Shown here in pieces: positions 34,627-44,424 of a stretch of 64,000 nt of DNA (the stretch's first letter is position 1; every line of letters starts with the position of its first letter). The notes below the pieces were generated by a model. It was not told the DNA's origin, did not search any database, and worked only from the letters and a program-made list of their open reading frames with translations. The position numbers and the translations under genes were made by a program. Origin of the DNA: Thermomicrobium roseum DSM 5159 (GTDB taxonomy: Bacteria > Chloroflexota > Chloroflexia > Thermomicrobiales > Thermomicrobiaceae); the NCBI RefSeq assembly GCF_000021685.1, contig NC_011959.1, positions 992,001 through 1,056,000 of the forward strand, given 5' to 3'.

Positions 34627-35739
34627 CTACAAGAGCTCATCGAGAGGCACGTACGGCAGACCGAACGACTCCGCAACGGAAGGATGCGTGATCCTTCCTC
34701 TAAACACATTAACGCCTTTGGCCAGCGCTCGGTCGCGCTGGACAGCAGCGACCAAACCGAGGTCCGCCAATTCCAGGACGTACCGCAGTGTCACATTGCT
34801 GAGTGCGAATGTGCTCGTTCGGGGAACAGCCCCCGGCATATTCGTCACCATGTAGTGCAGCACACCGTCCACGTCGTAGACCGGCGCGTCATGTGTCGTC
34901 GGCCGTGCAGTCTCGACGCACCCTCCCTGATCGATCGAGACGTCGACGATGACGCTCCCTGGTCGCATCGCCCGAACCATCTGACGAGTAACCAGTTTGG
35001 GTGCACGGGCACCAGGAATCAAGACAGCCCCGATGACGAGATCAGCCTCCCGTATCGCCTCACCGATCACCTGTTCACTGGAAACCCGCGTCTGGAATCG
35101 TCCGTGCAAGATCTGCTCCAGGTAACGGAGTCGTTCGACATTGATATCGAACAACAGGACATCAGCACCCAGGCCCAACGCCATCTGTGCAGCATTGGTC
35201 CCAACCGTGCCACCCCCGAGGATGACGACGCGGCCCGGTGCGACACCGGGAACACCGCCCAGCAAAACGCCCCGCCCACCATATGGTTCCATCAAATAGT
35301 AGGCCCCAACCTGGATAGCCAGTCGACCAGCCACCTCGCTCATCGGCGCGAGGAGCGGGAGCGACCCATCCGGTAATTGCACCGTTTCATAGGCAATCGC
35401 AATGACCTCACGCGCCATGAGTTCGCGGGTCAAACGCTCGTCAGCCGCGAGATGGAGAAACGTGAACAAAATGAGGCCGGGGCGGAGAAAGCGATACTCC
35501 GACTCGATCGGCTCCTTGACCTTGACGATCATTTCGGATTGCGACCACACTGCCTCCGCATCGTCGACCAATTCGGCTCCTGCCGCTTCGTAGTCGGTGT
35601 CGGTGAATCCGCTGCCGACCCCCGCCCCACGCTCCACGAGCACTCGGTGTCCATGACGAACCAGTTCGCGTACCCCGTGGGGTGGCTGGGCAACACGATA
35701 TTCGCGGAGTTTCCTCTCGCGTGGAATCCCTATGATCAA
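34627..35739 (-). CDS. ald: Alanine dehydrogenase
   Basis: A 370-residue NAD-dependent enzyme that interconverts L-alanine and pyruvate plus ammonia. The start is TTG 35739: GGGAGG lies seven bases upstream, and the protein then opens with IIGIPRERKLREYRVAQPPH, the normal Ald N-terminus (M-I-I-G-V-P-K-E). The NAD-binding Rossmann motif is VVILGGGTVGTNAAQMALG, and RPGSVIVDVSIDQGGC is typical. An ATG at 35754 would add five residues. It lies just upstream of xerC on the same strand. A large 9-base stem-loop (35774-35807) precedes it. Confidence 0.92.
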   Translation of the reverse strand: MIIGIPRERKLREYRVAQPPHGVRELVRHGHRVLVERGAGVGSGFTDTDYEAAGAELVDDAEAVWSQSEMIVKVKEPIESEYRFLRPGLILFTFLHLAADERLTRELMAREVIAIAYETVQLPDGSLPLLAPMSEVAGRLAIQVGAYYLMEPYGGRGVLLGGVPGVAPGRVVILGGGTVGTNAAQMALGLGADVLLFDINVERLRYLEQILHGRFQTRVSSEQVIGEAIREADLVIGAVLIPGARAPKLVTRQMVRAMRPGSVIVDVSIDQGGCVETARPTTHDAPVYDVDGVLHYMVTNMPGAVPRTSTFALSNVTLRYVLELADLGLVAAVQRDRALAKGVNVFRGRITHPSVAESFGLPYVPLDELL

Positions 35740-35773
35740 GGCTCGACCTCCCATCCATGCATGCCGCTCGCGC

Positions 35774-35807
35774 GTCCTGCCGCCCATGCCGCCCCAACCG
35801 GCAGGAC
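35774..35807 (-). other. Stem-loop in the ald leader
   Basis: GTCCTGCCG and CGGCAGGAC pair around a 16-base loop upstream of the ald start. Its role is unknown; it may affect ald expression or be chance. Confidence 0.4.
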
Positions 35808-35947
35808 GGCGCTTATTGTCGCCGAGAGCTCGACTTCCTCACAAGCGGTGACCGTATGCTGCCAGCGGAGAACCGATCCTTTCCGAGCTCGTGAACGATT
35901 CCCCCGCGCCCATACCTCCAACGACGCACTCCTCAGCGACGAGCGAT

Positions 35948-35977
35948 TTGACGGGAAAGCGTCGGCCCCGCTAGAGT
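35948..35977 (+). promoter_or_regulatory. Promoter of the rseP gene
   Basis: TTGACG (35948-35953) and TAGAGT (35972-35977) are 18 bases apart. The start would be near 35984, 37 bases before the ATG. Confidence 0.6.
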
Positions 35978-36020
35978 TAGTCGGTTGGGCGGGTCATCCG
36001 ACCCGAGAAAGCGAGTGACC

Positions 36021-37337
36021 ATGCAAGCCCTCACGATCGTTCCGATCCTGGCTGTCCTCATCCTCGTACACGAACTTGGTCACTTTCTCGCCGCACGATT
36101 GTTCGGCATCCGTGTCCTCGAGTTCGGGATCGGTCTGCCGCCGCGTCTGTTCGGGATGCGGCGCGGTGGTGTCCTCTATTCCATCAACGCGATTCCGCTC
36201 GGCGGATTCGTCCGCGTCGTTGGCGAAGACAGTCACACGCTGGGGCCGGACAGCCTGCAAACCAAACCCCGCTGGCAACGGGCCGTTTTCTTCGGTGCCG
36301 GCGCCTTCATGAACCTGCTGCTGGCTTTCGTCATCATGATGACATTGGTCGGCTTCCGAGGGGAACCACAGTTTCATCTGTATGTCGCTGAGGTCGTGCC
36401 TGATTCACCAGCTGCCCGAGCCGGTTGGCAACCGGCTGATCGCATCGTTGCCTTGGATGGCAAACCGGTCCGCGATGCCTCGGAACTCGTGGAGCGGACC
36501 GAACGGGCAGCTGGCCGACCACTCCATGTCACCCTGCTACGGGGAGACGAACGGATCGACACGACAGTCGTCCCCCGCGAAAATCCGCCACCCGGCCAAG
36601 GGCGCACTGGTATCCGCGTCGTTATCGAACCTGCAGCGCGACTGACCGTCGCAACCGTCCAACCTGGCTCACCAGCTGACCTCGCTGGCTTGCGCCCGGG
36701 TGATCGCTTGGTACGGGTCGCGGGTTATCCAGCTGAGGATGCGGCCGTTTATTTCTTGCTGATCCAACAACATGCCGGTAAGGCGATCGAGATCACTGTC
36801 GAACGAGACCGGCAGCTCCTCACGGTCACGATCCACGTTCCTCCGAGCACGAGCGGTGAAACGCCGAACCTCGGCATGACGCTTCGCCCCACATTGGTGA
36901 CTGCACCGGTCCCGCTCTGGAGGATCCCTCTCGAGGCTGCGAGACAGACAGCCATCATGGTGATCCAGATGGTGCAAGGACTCGCCATGCTGCTGCGCGG
37001 CGAAGCATCGCTCTCCGATCTCGCTGGTCCGATCGGCATGGGACAACTGACGTCCGAACTTCTGGCCATCAGCCCAGAGCCTGCTTGGGTCACGTTGGGA
37101 CATCTGGCAGCGCTGCTCTCGATCAATCTCGCCATTCTCAATCTCATTCCGTTCCCAGCTTTGGACGGCGGTCGTTTGTTCTTCGTGCTCATCGAAGCGA
37201 TTCGCGGTCGACGCATCTCGCCCGAAAAGGAAGGTTTGATTCACCTGATCGGCTTCGCCATCTTGCTCACACTCATGTTCATCATCGCGTTCGCCGACAT
37301 CGGACGTTTGCTCAGTGGCGAATCGCTCCTCCGCTGA
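36021..37337 (+). CDS. rseP: Site-2 protease, RseP family (M50 zinc metalloprotease)
   Basis: A 438-residue intramembrane protease. The first helix carries HELGH (zinc site) close to the N-terminus and the second zinc aspartate lies in NLIPFPALDGGR near the C-terminus. Two PDZ domains lie between: the first around VPDSPAARAGWQPADRIVALDG and the second around VQPGSPADLAGLRPGDRLVRVAG (quoted in part). In E. coli it cuts anti-sigma factors, and in others signal-peptide remnants. The ATG at 36021 puts HELGH at about residue 17, as usual. In many bacteria it neighbours dxr and ispG; here ispG follows but dxr is absent from the window. Confidence 0.93.
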   Translation: MQALTIVPILAVLILVHELGHFLAARLFGIRVLEFGIGLPPRLFGMRRGGVLYSINAIPLGGFVRVVGEDSHTLGPDSLQTKPRWQRAVFFGAGAFMNLLLAFVIMMTLVGFRGEPQFHLYVAEVVPDSPAARAGWQPADRIVALDGKPVRDASELVERTERAAGRPLHVTLLRGDERIDTTVVPRENPPPGQGRTGIRVVIEPAARLTVATVQPGSPADLAGLRPGDRLVRVAGYPAEDAAVYFLLIQQHAGKAIEITVERDRQLLTVTIHVPPSTSGETPNLGMTLRPTLVTAPVPLWRIPLEAARQTAIMVIQMVQGLAMLLRGEASLSDLAGPIGMGQLTSELLAISPEPAWVTLGHLAALLSINLAILNLIPFPALDGGRLFFVLIEAIRGRRISPEKEGLIHLIGFAILLTLMFIIAFADIGRLLSGESLLR

Positions 37338-37443
37338 TCGGCCGTAATCGTCGGGAAAAACGCAGTCAGGCATCCTTCAGGCATACTGGATTTAAGCGAA
37401 GAATCAGGGCGCCATCGGCGCCGGATCAGGAGGTCGACGCAGC

Positions 37444-38595
37444 ATGGCCTATCAGCGACGCAAAACACGACCAGTTTGGGTCGGTGACGTTCAGATCGGT
37501 GGTGACGCACCGATCGTCGTGCAATCGATGACGACGACCGATACGCGCGATCCTGAGGCGACGCTCCGGCAAATTCACGAGCTTGCGGATGTAGGCTGCG
37601 AGATCGTGCGCGTTGCGGTGCCCGATCGAATCGCTGCCGCCGCCTTGGCGGACATCGTGCCCCGTTCGCCGATTCCGGTCGTCGCCGATATTCACTTCGA
37701 GCACACGCTCGCCCTCAAGGCCCTGGAGGCAGGTGTCCACAAGCTGCGGCTCAATCCGGGGAATATCCGCAAGCCGGAGGAAGTGCGCGAGGTCGTGCAG
37801 AAAGCGAAGGAGCGCGGTGTCCCCATTCGCATCGGCGTCAACTTCGGCTCCCTCCCGCCGATGACGCGCGAGTTCGTGGACGAGATGGCAGCTCGAGGGG
37901 CCACTCAGACGGAGCTCATCGCCGAGCACATGGTCCGCACGGCATTGAGTCACGTCAAGATACTGGAGGATTTGGACTTCGGGGATATCGTCATTTCCCT
38001 CAAAGCGTTCGAAGTTCCTGTCATGATCGAGGCCTACCGCCGCATGGCCAAACTCAACGATTATCCGCTTCATCTCGGTGTGACCGAGGCAGGTACACCA
38101 AAGGCTGGGGCGATCCGGTCAGCGATCGGCATCGGCACCCTCCTGCAGGAGGGAATCGGTGACACGATCCGGGTCTCGCTGACGACCGACCCGGTCGAGG
38201 AAGTCTGGGTCGCCTACGAGATCTTGAAGACGTTGGGACTGCGGGAACGAGGTGCCACGCTGGTCGCCTGTCCGACATGCGGACGCGTCGAAGTCGATCT
38301 CTTCCGTCTCGCGAACGAGATCGACGAGTACCTGCGCACCGTCAAGGAGCCGATCAAGGTGGCGGTGATGGGGTGCGTCGTGAACGGGCCAGGGGAAGCG
38401 CGCGATTCCGACGTCGGTGTCGCTGCCGGTCGTGGCAAGGGGGTCATTTTCCGAAAAGGGAAGATCGTTCGCCGGGTCGAGGAACACGAAATCGTTCCTG
38501 CCCTGAAGGAAGAGATCGAAGCGATCCTCGCCGAACGACGCTCAGGCTCAGCGCAGGCGCGACGCGAGATCAGTATCCCGATCATCGCCGACTGA
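37444..38595 (+). CDS. ispG: 4-hydroxy-3-methylbut-2-en-1-yl diphosphate synthase IspG
   Basis: A 383-residue [4Fe-4S] enzyme of the MEP isoprenoid pathway; it converts MEcPP to HMBPP. The TIM-barrel opens with GDAPIVVQSMTTTDTRDPEAT. The cluster cysteines are in ACPTCGRVEVD and MGCVVNGPGE. The length matches the bacterial short form. The start at 37444 follows AGGAGGT by ten bases. It lies after rseP and 20 bases before the PfkB kinase gene, likely one transcript. It feeds the prenyl diphosphates used by the synthase at the start of the window. Confidence 0.96.
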   Translation: MAYQRRKTRPVWVGDVQIGGDAPIVVQSMTTTDTRDPEATLRQIHELADVGCEIVRVAVPDRIAAAALADIVPRSPIPVVADIHFEHTLALKALEAGVHKLRLNPGNIRKPEEVREVVQKAKERGVPIRIGVNFGSLPPMTREFVDEMAARGATQTELIAEHMVRTALSHVKILEDLDFGDIVISLKAFEVPVMIEAYRRMAKLNDYPLHLGVTEAGTPKAGAIRSAIGIGTLLQEGIGDTIRVSLTTDPVEEVWVAYEILKTLGLRERGATLVACPTCGRVEVDLFRLANEIDEYLRTVKEPIKVAVMGCVVNGPGEARDSDVGVAAGRGKGVIFRKGKIVRRVEEHEIVPALKEEIEAILAERRSGSAQARREISIPIIAD

Positions 38596-38615
38596 TCATC
38601 CGGCGAGGTGCCGAC

Positions 38616-39581
38616 GTGCAACCGGCTCCCGAGTGGAAGTCGTCCGAGGAATCCGTCGCAGTCATCGGTAGCTCGTCCTGGGACCAGTTTCTCATTCTCG
38701 ACCGATTCCCCCGACCAGGAGTCGGCGCGGTCGTCACTGCGTGCGCCGAGGCCGGCGGTGGCACGGCAGCCAACGTCGCGGTCGCGCTGGCCCGCCTCGG
38801 GGTACGTCCTCTGCTGGTCACGACAGTCGGGGACGATGCGTGGGGACAGCGATTGGTGTCCGAACTCTCCAGAGAACAACTGGAACTCCACCTCGTTCCC
38901 CCACGAGCACAGAGTTCTACCGATTACTGCACGATCCTCGTCTCGCCCGAGCCTGAGCGAACCATCCTCTGGTCCCCAGGAGCTCGTCTTCGGCTCGGTG
39001 ATCCGCTTCCGCTGGAGCGCGTCTTCCAGTGCCGAGTCGTCGTCATCGACGTCGAAGACGACGATCTCCGCCAATTCCTGCTCGATCTTCCGGCGCACGT
39101 CGCACCGCGCACCCGCATCGTTGGGCCACTCACGCATCTCGCGACGTTACCGTGTGAACGAGCTCGTCGGCTGGCCATCCAACACGATGTGCTCATCGGT
39201 AACGAGGACGAAGCCTGCGCCGTCACGGGCTGCACGAGTGTCGACGCGGCGCTGGAAGCACTCCGCCGCTGGATGCCGCTCGGCGCGACCCGTCTCGTCG
39301 CGATCAGTCGCGGCCGAGACGGTTGCATCCTCGCCACCATGCGCGAAACAGTCCGGGTTCCCGCATTCGAAGTGAGAGCGATCGATCCCACCGGAGCTGG
39401 TGACGCGTTCGCTGCGGGCATCGTCTACGGCCTTCTTCGACGCTTGCCCCTCAGCGAACTCGGGCGACTCGCGAACGCCATGGGAGCACTGGCCACGCGG
39501 GCGCTCGGGGCTCGCGCCGCACTGCCGACCAGAGACGAACTCGAGGCTTTTCTCAGCGGAGTATCGCATGTGCATCGCTAA
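38616..39581 (+). CDS. PfkB-family carbohydrate kinase
   Basis: A 321-residue ribokinase-like kinase. The first signature region is GGGTAANVAVALARLG and the second is the C-terminal DPTGAGDAFAAGIVYGLL, with the anion hole and catalytic aspartate in GAGD. The GTG at 38616 is chosen because GAGGTG lies six bases upstream and the protein core begins soon after; no ATG is available near this point. Substrate (ribose, fructose, adenosine or other) cannot be assigned. It lies between ispG and queG in the same direction, and its end overlaps the queG start by 14 bases. Confidence 0.87.
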   Translation: MQPAPEWKSSEESVAVIGSSSWDQFLILDRFPRPGVGAVVTACAEAGGGTAANVAVALARLGVRPLLVTTVGDDAWGQRLVSELSREQLELHLVPPRAQSSTDYCTILVSPEPERTILWSPGARLRLGDPLPLERVFQCRVVVIDVEDDDLRQFLLDLPAHVAPRTRIVGPLTHLATLPCERARRLAIQHDVLIGNEDEACAVTGCTSVDAALEALRRWMPLGATRLVAISRGRDGCILATMRETVRVPAFEVRAIDPTGAGDAFAAGIVYGLLRRLPLSELGRLANAMGALATRALGARAALPTRDELEAFLSGVSHVHR

Positions 39582-40746
39582 AGACGAACTCCGCGAACTC
39601 GCCGAGCGGAGCGGGCTGTCGCTCCTGGCGGTCACGACTGCCGATCCATTCCCCGGACTGACCGATCTGCTGCTCGCCCGCATCCGTGCCGGTTATCTCG
39701 ATGGGATGGACTGGTTCGATGAGGAACGAGCCCGCATCGCTGGCGATCCGCACAACCTGCATCCCACGGCACGCAGCATCGTGAGTGTCGCCCTCCCGTA
39801 CTGGTTGCCGGATATCGTCCCTCCCAACGACGGGATCGTCCGTGGTCGCATCGCCCGCTACGCCTGGGGGCACGACTACCATCGTGTCCTCCGCGATCGG
39901 ATGCGACGACTCCACCAATCGCTCCAGGAACGGTGTGGACGACCGATCGAAGCTCGCTTCCTCGTGGACACTGCACGGATCGTCGACCGAGAAATCGCTG
40001 CCCGGGCAGGACTCGGCTGGCAAGGCAAAAACACGATGATCCTCGTGCCCCGCTATGGGTCCTGGGTACTCCTCGGCGAATTGCTGCTGGATATCGACAT
40101 CGAGCCGGATGCGCCGCTGCGCCCACGCTGTGGGCGCTGCCAACGGTGCCTCGACGCCTGCCCGACTGGTGCATTGATCCACCCCTATGAACTCTTCGCT
40201 CCTCGTTGCATCTCCTATCTGACGATCGAGCATCGCGGTCCGCTTCCATGGGAAGTACGCCCGCTCGTCGCCAACTGGGTGTTCGGGTGTGATATCTGTC
40301 AAGAGGTCTGTCCCTATACCGCTGCCGCACAACGGGCTGACGATCCGGTCGTCTTCCCGGAACGCCTCGAGCACTGTTTTCCATCACTCGAGTGGCTGCT
40401 CACGATGTCGGAGGACGAGTTTCGATCCGTCTACCGAGACCGTCCAGTCCTGCGTGCGAAGCGGGTTGGTCTCGCCCGGAACGCCGCCGTCGCGCTGGGC
40501 AACGTCGGTGACCAGCGGCACTTGGAGACCCTGGCGTGGGCAGTCCTCGCGCACGATGAGCCCCTGGTTCGCAGTCATGCCGCCTGGGCGATGGCTCGGA
40601 TCGACTATACCGCTAGCCTTCCCGTGCTCCAGCGTGCGCTCGCGCAAGAGAGCGATTCTTCTGCACGACAGGAAATCGAACGAGTGCTCGTTTCGCCACC
40701 TGCGCCGCTCAACCGGTCGTCTGCAACCCTGCTGCGATCGCATTGA
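39568..40746 (+). CDS. queG: Epoxyqueuosine reductase QueG
   Basis: A 392-residue cobalamin- and iron-sulfur-dependent enzyme for the last step of queuosine synthesis in tRNA. Two [4Fe-4S] motifs are CGRCQRCLDACPTGAL and CDICQEVCPYT. The catalytic block FLVDTARIVDREIAARAGLGWQGKN resembles the QueG active site (quoted by its parts: VDTARIVDRE, AGLGWQGKN). A HEAT-like C-terminal region follows. The ATG at 39568 is inside the PfkB gene with GGAG seven bases upstream. The 3' end overlaps the convergent ppc gene by 38 bases. The other queuosine genes are not in this window. Confidence 0.93.
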   Translation: MCIAKDELRELAERSGLSLLAVTTADPFPGLTDLLLARIRAGYLDGMDWFDEERARIAGDPHNLHPTARSIVSVALPYWLPDIVPPNDGIVRGRIARYAWGHDYHRVLRDRMRRLHQSLQERCGRPIEARFLVDTARIVDREIAARAGLGWQGKNTMILVPRYGSWVLLGELLLDIDIEPDAPLRPRCGRCQRCLDACPTGALIHPYELFAPRCISYLTIEHRGPLPWEVRPLVANWVFGCDICQEVCPYTAAAQRADDPVVFPERLEHCFPSLEWLLTMSEDEFRSVYRDRPVLRAKRVGLARNAAVALGNVGDQRHLETLAWAVLAHDEPLVRSHAAWAMARIDYTASLPVLQRALAQESDSSARQEIERVLVSPPAPLNRSSATLLRSH

Positions 40747-43495
40747 TGCTGTGATGGATGGCATCCAAGAGGCGCGATTGGCGCTCGCCCTTGCCGGCAC
40801 CTGCCCGGTACCGACGTAACAAGACGATCTGACACGCATGCAGGACATCGACGTACGGATTGCGTAACCGCACCAGTCGGGCGAGGATCGGCGAACGCTC
40901 CAAGAGTTCGCATTGACCGGTGACTGCCAAAATGGTCCGCACCGCTCGCTGGTACTCTTCGGCGATCCGCTCGGCGATCCACCCGTCGTCCCCGGCGAGC
41001 GTCGCGTAGCACTCGGCGATCAGCATGTCCGCTGTCGCGAGGCTGATTTGCGCGTTATCGAGCAGCATTTCGAAGAACGGCCAGCGGTAATACATCTCGC
41101 GGAGTGTGGATTCCTCCCCCGCAGCCAGCGCGCGCTCGAGCGCTGTTCCCAGTCCGTACCATCCTGGCAGATTCACACGCGTTTGTGTCCAGCTGAAAAC
41201 CCACGGGATCGCCCGCAGATCAGCAAAGCAAAGCCCGCTTTCGGGACTACCCCGGCGTGCGACTGGCCGCGACGCGAGGTTCAAACTAGCGAGTTCTGGG
41301 AAAGGCGTCGCACTGGTGAAGAAGCGGACGAACGTTGGCTCGTCCTTGACCAGCCGCTCGTAGGCCTCTTGCGACCAAGTCGCCAACTGCTCCATCATGC
41401 GGTACCACGATTCGGGCATCGACGGATCAGGATCGCTCCCGAGAGAACCGATCGATGCATGCGTCATTTGTTCCCAATGCCGCAGTGCGATGGCCGGGTC
41501 GCTATAGCGGGCAAAGATCACTTCTCCCTGCTCGGTTGTCTTGAGAACGGGTCGACGAGCTGCTGCTGGCCGGGCACGAATAGCCCGTCCCATCGGGCCT
41601 CCTCCTCGGCCGATCGCTCCACCACGACCGTAAAAGAGGCGGAGCTGGGCACCGAACTGTCGTGCAACCTCAGCCAAACGCTCCTGCGCACGATAGATGC
41701 GCCAATTGGAGGAAACATACCCTCCATCTTTGTTACTGTCGGAGTAGCCGAGCATCACCTCCTGCTGGTTACCGCGTAGCCTCACGACCGTGCGATAGAT
41801 CGGATTGGCCAACAGGCGCGCGAGAATCTGGTCACAACGATCCAGCTCGGCGATCTGCTCGAACAGCGGAACCACGTCGATCCGGCAATGCCGAACGGCA
41901 CCGTCCGTCGCAAAATCGATGAGCCCCGCCTCGCGTGCCAGCACGACCGTACCGAGCACGTCGGCCGGCTCGCGAGTCATCGAGACGATCACTGTGTGGC
42001 AAGCTCGCTCGCCGCTCAGCCGCTGGATCCGTCCGATCGCGTCGAAGGTAGCGAGAACTTCTCGTGTGTCAGGACTGAGCGCTCCCCGCGGAAGACCAAA
42101 GACACCTTGCTCGAGGCGAGTCAGCACGAGATGCTCCCGCTCGTCGCTCGGCATCGCCTCATAGCCGGCGCACCCTACCAACGCAAAGAGCTCGGCGAGC
42201 GCTTCGCGGTACCGAGCTGCATCTTGACGAATCTCCAGTTCGGCAAGATGGAAGCCGAAAACGTCCACGCGTGCGATCAAGTCAGCGAGCCGGCCATCCG
42301 CGATCCAGTGCCCTTCATGCTGCCGAAGAGAGTCAGCCATCACCTTCAAGTGAGTCGCAAATTCCTCAGGACCCGCATAGCCTCCCTGTTCTCCGCGCTC
42401 AGTTCGCCGCAAGCGCTCCTCGATGAGCCCGAGCATCCGCCGATACGGCTCGTCAGCCCATGCTCGAACTGGCGCAAAACCGAGTCGTTCCCGCTCCTGG
42501 TCGATCGTCGCCATTAACTCATCGGAGGCACCGCGCAAACGTGCCGAGACGCTCAGCGCTCGCCGGAGATCGACGACCTCCTCGAGGTAGCGTCGAAGAA
42601 TAGCCTCGCGCATCAGCCGAGCCGTCGCCTCGGTGACGGCTGCCGTGACCGCCGGGTTGCCGTCACGATCGCCTCCGACCCAGCTGCCGATTCGGATCGG
42701 TAGCCTGTTCCAAAGCGCTTCGCTCGTCAGTTCTGGATATGCCCGAAGAATGGCTCGCCGGAGCGCACGCCGGAAGAAGGGAACGACATCGTAGATCGGA
42801 CCAGCGAGAATCGCGATCGTGCTCCGTACCTCATCCAGCGGTGTCGGCCGTGCCAGGCGCGTTTCCGCCGTCTGCCAGAGAAGCGTGATTTCCTCGCGCA
42901 GGCGATCGAAGAGCCAATCACGCTCCCGCGGCGACAGTCGCGTATCGTCCAGCTGTTGGATCAACTGCCCGAGTGCAGCCAGCCGTTGGAGAACCGTCCG
43001 TCGTCGCGTCTCCGAGGGATGCGCCGTGAGGACGGGAAAGAGCAACAAGTCGTCGAGCAGTTCCTTCACTCGATCCGGCTCGACACCACGGTCGCGCAAC
43101 GTCAGGAACGCTTCTTCCAGTGATTCGTGCAAAGCCCGTTCTTGTCGTTCACGCTGGCGCAGCGTTCGGACACGGTGATGCTGCTCGGCCAGATTGATCA
43201 AGTGAAAGAAGATACCGAACGCACGAACGAGTCCGAAGATCTCCTCGTCGCTCGCTTCCTCGAGCCGCGCGAGTAACCCACGAAAGGCATCACTCATGTT
43301 TCCAACAGTTCGCCCCGTGATCGACTGAAGCCGTGCCCACTCCACGAGGTCGAAGAGCTCAGTACCCCCCTGTTCGCGGAGCACGTCTCCCAAGAGAGCA
43401 CCGAGCAGGTTGACCTCGTTGCGCAGCCCCTCGATCGGCTCAGCTCTCAAGGCCTTCGCTGACCGCTCATCGTCGAGCGCTCGTCCGCCCGCCAT
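40709..43495 (-). CDS. ppc: Phosphoenolpyruvate carboxylase
   Basis: A 928-residue enzyme that makes oxaloacetate from PEP and bicarbonate. Catalytic blocks are VLTAHPSETRRRT (with the essential histidine), LGYSDSNKDGGYVSSNW, FYGRGGAIGRGGGP and QGEVIFARYSDPAIALRHWE. The C-terminus ends in AAGLQTTG, the usual family terminus. The ATG at 43495 follows AGGAG. This is an anaplerotic route for the TCA cycle. TAHPSE in place of the common TAHPTE is a conservative change. Its stop lies inside the queG gene on the other strand. Confidence 0.96.
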   Translation of the reverse strand: MAGGRALDDERSAKALRAEPIEGLRNEVNLLGALLGDVLREQGGTELFDLVEWARLQSITGRTVGNMSDAFRGLLARLEEASDEEIFGLVRAFGIFFHLINLAEQHHRVRTLRQRERQERALHESLEEAFLTLRDRGVEPDRVKELLDDLLLFPVLTAHPSETRRRTVLQRLAALGQLIQQLDDTRLSPRERDWLFDRLREEITLLWQTAETRLARPTPLDEVRSTIAILAGPIYDVVPFFRRALRRAILRAYPELTSEALWNRLPIRIGSWVGGDRDGNPAVTAAVTEATARLMREAILRRYLEEVVDLRRALSVSARLRGASDELMATIDQERERLGFAPVRAWADEPYRRMLGLIEERLRRTERGEQGGYAGPEEFATHLKVMADSLRQHEGHWIADGRLADLIARVDVFGFHLAELEIRQDAARYREALAELFALVGCAGYEAMPSDEREHLVLTRLEQGVFGLPRGALSPDTREVLATFDAIGRIQRLSGERACHTVIVSMTREPADVLGTVVLAREAGLIDFATDGAVRHCRIDVVPLFEQIAELDRCDQILARLLANPIYRTVVRLRGNQQEVMLGYSDSNKDGGYVSSNWRIYRAQERLAEVARQFGAQLRLFYGRGGAIGRGGGPMGRAIRARPAAARRPVLKTTEQGEVIFARYSDPAIALRHWEQMTHASIGSLGSDPDPSMPESWYRMMEQLATWSQEAYERLVKDEPTFVRFFTSATPFPELASLNLASRPVARRGSPESGLCFADLRAIPWVFSWTQTRVNLPGWYGLGTALERALAAGEESTLREMYYRWPFFEMLLDNAQISLATADMLIAECYATLAGDDGWIAERIAEEYQRAVRTILAVTGQCELLERSPILARLVRLRNPYVDVLHACQIVLLRRYRAGAGKGERQSRLLDAIHHSINAIAAGLQTTG

Positions 43496-43632
43496 TGCTG
43501 GTCTCTCCTCTCCGTCGAGTCCTGCATGCATCCTCGCACGCACTGGTCGCGATCAGTCGCGTGATCTAGGGTACTCTCTACAGCTGTGAGAGTTTGCTAC
43601 TCGGATCTCCGACGAGGACGAGGAGCCTGCCA

Positions 43633-44412
43633 GTGCTGATGGTGATCGACATTGGCAACACGAATGTCGTCGTCGGCCTGTTCGCCGGTCACGAACTGCG
43701 CGCTCGTTGGCGGCTCGCCACGGCCCGAGACCGCATGCCCGACGAATGGTGGGTCCAACTCAACGTTCTGAGTCAGAGCGCGGGGTTTTCGCTCGGCGAG
43801 GTCGTAGGGATCGCGATCTCGAGCGTGGTGCCCTCGTTGACAGCGACCTTTCAGGAACTCGCTCAGCGCTATCTCCTCGTCGAGCCGCTCATCGTCAATG
43901 GGGCTCAGGACTATGGTCTTCCCGTCCGCGTGGAGCACCCCGCCGAGGTCGGGGCCGATCGCATTTGCAACGCGATCGCCGCCGTCGAACGGTACGGTGC
44001 TCCCGTCATCGTCGTCGACTTCGGTACAGGGACAACCTTCGACGTGATCGATGCCGACGGTGCGTATATCGGGGGTGCCATCGCTCCAGGGATCACCATC
44101 GCCTTCGAGGCACTGACGCAGCGAGCAGCACGTCTGTACACGGTTGCCCTCCAGGCACCTCCTCGCGCGATCGGACGCAACACCCGCGAAAGTCTCCAAT
44201 CCGGAACCGTTTTGGGCTATGCCGAACTCGTGCGTGGGCTCATCCGGCGCATCCGGAGCGAACTCGGGCACGAGGCTCCAGCGATCGCGACCGGTGGGCT
44301 CGCGACATTGATCGCGCCGCTCGTGCCCGAATTCAGTGCCGTCGAAGCGGATCTCACCTTGTACGGGCTCCGCTCGGCATACGAGCGAATGCACCGCTCC
44401 TTGGGGGCTTGA
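43633..44412 (+). CDS. coaX: Type III pantothenate kinase
   Basis: A 259-residue kinase of the first step of coenzyme A synthesis. ASKHA-fold motifs are present: MVIDIGNTNVVVGLF (phosphate 1), GADRICNAIAA, VVDFGTGTTFDVID and GGAIAPGI. The GTG at 43633 has AGGAG seven bases upstream and gives VLMVIDIGNTN, matching the family opening; the ATG at 43639 is only 13 bases from that site. CoaX enzymes differ from PanK I/II in not being inhibited by CoA. It converges with the M42 peptidase with a 12-base gap. Confidence 0.94.
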   Translation: MLMVIDIGNTNVVVGLFAGHELRARWRLATARDRMPDEWWVQLNVLSQSAGFSLGEVVGIAISSVVPSLTATFQELAQRYLLVEPLIVNGAQDYGLPVRVEHPAEVGADRICNAIAAVERYGAPVIVVDFGTGTTFDVIDADGAYIGGAIAPGITIAFEALTQRAARLYTVALQAPPRAIGRNTRESLQSGTVLGYAELVRGLIRRIRSELGHEAPAIATGGLATLIAPLVPEFSAVEADLTLYGLRSAYERMHRSLGA

Positions 44413-44424
44413 GACTCGCCACCC

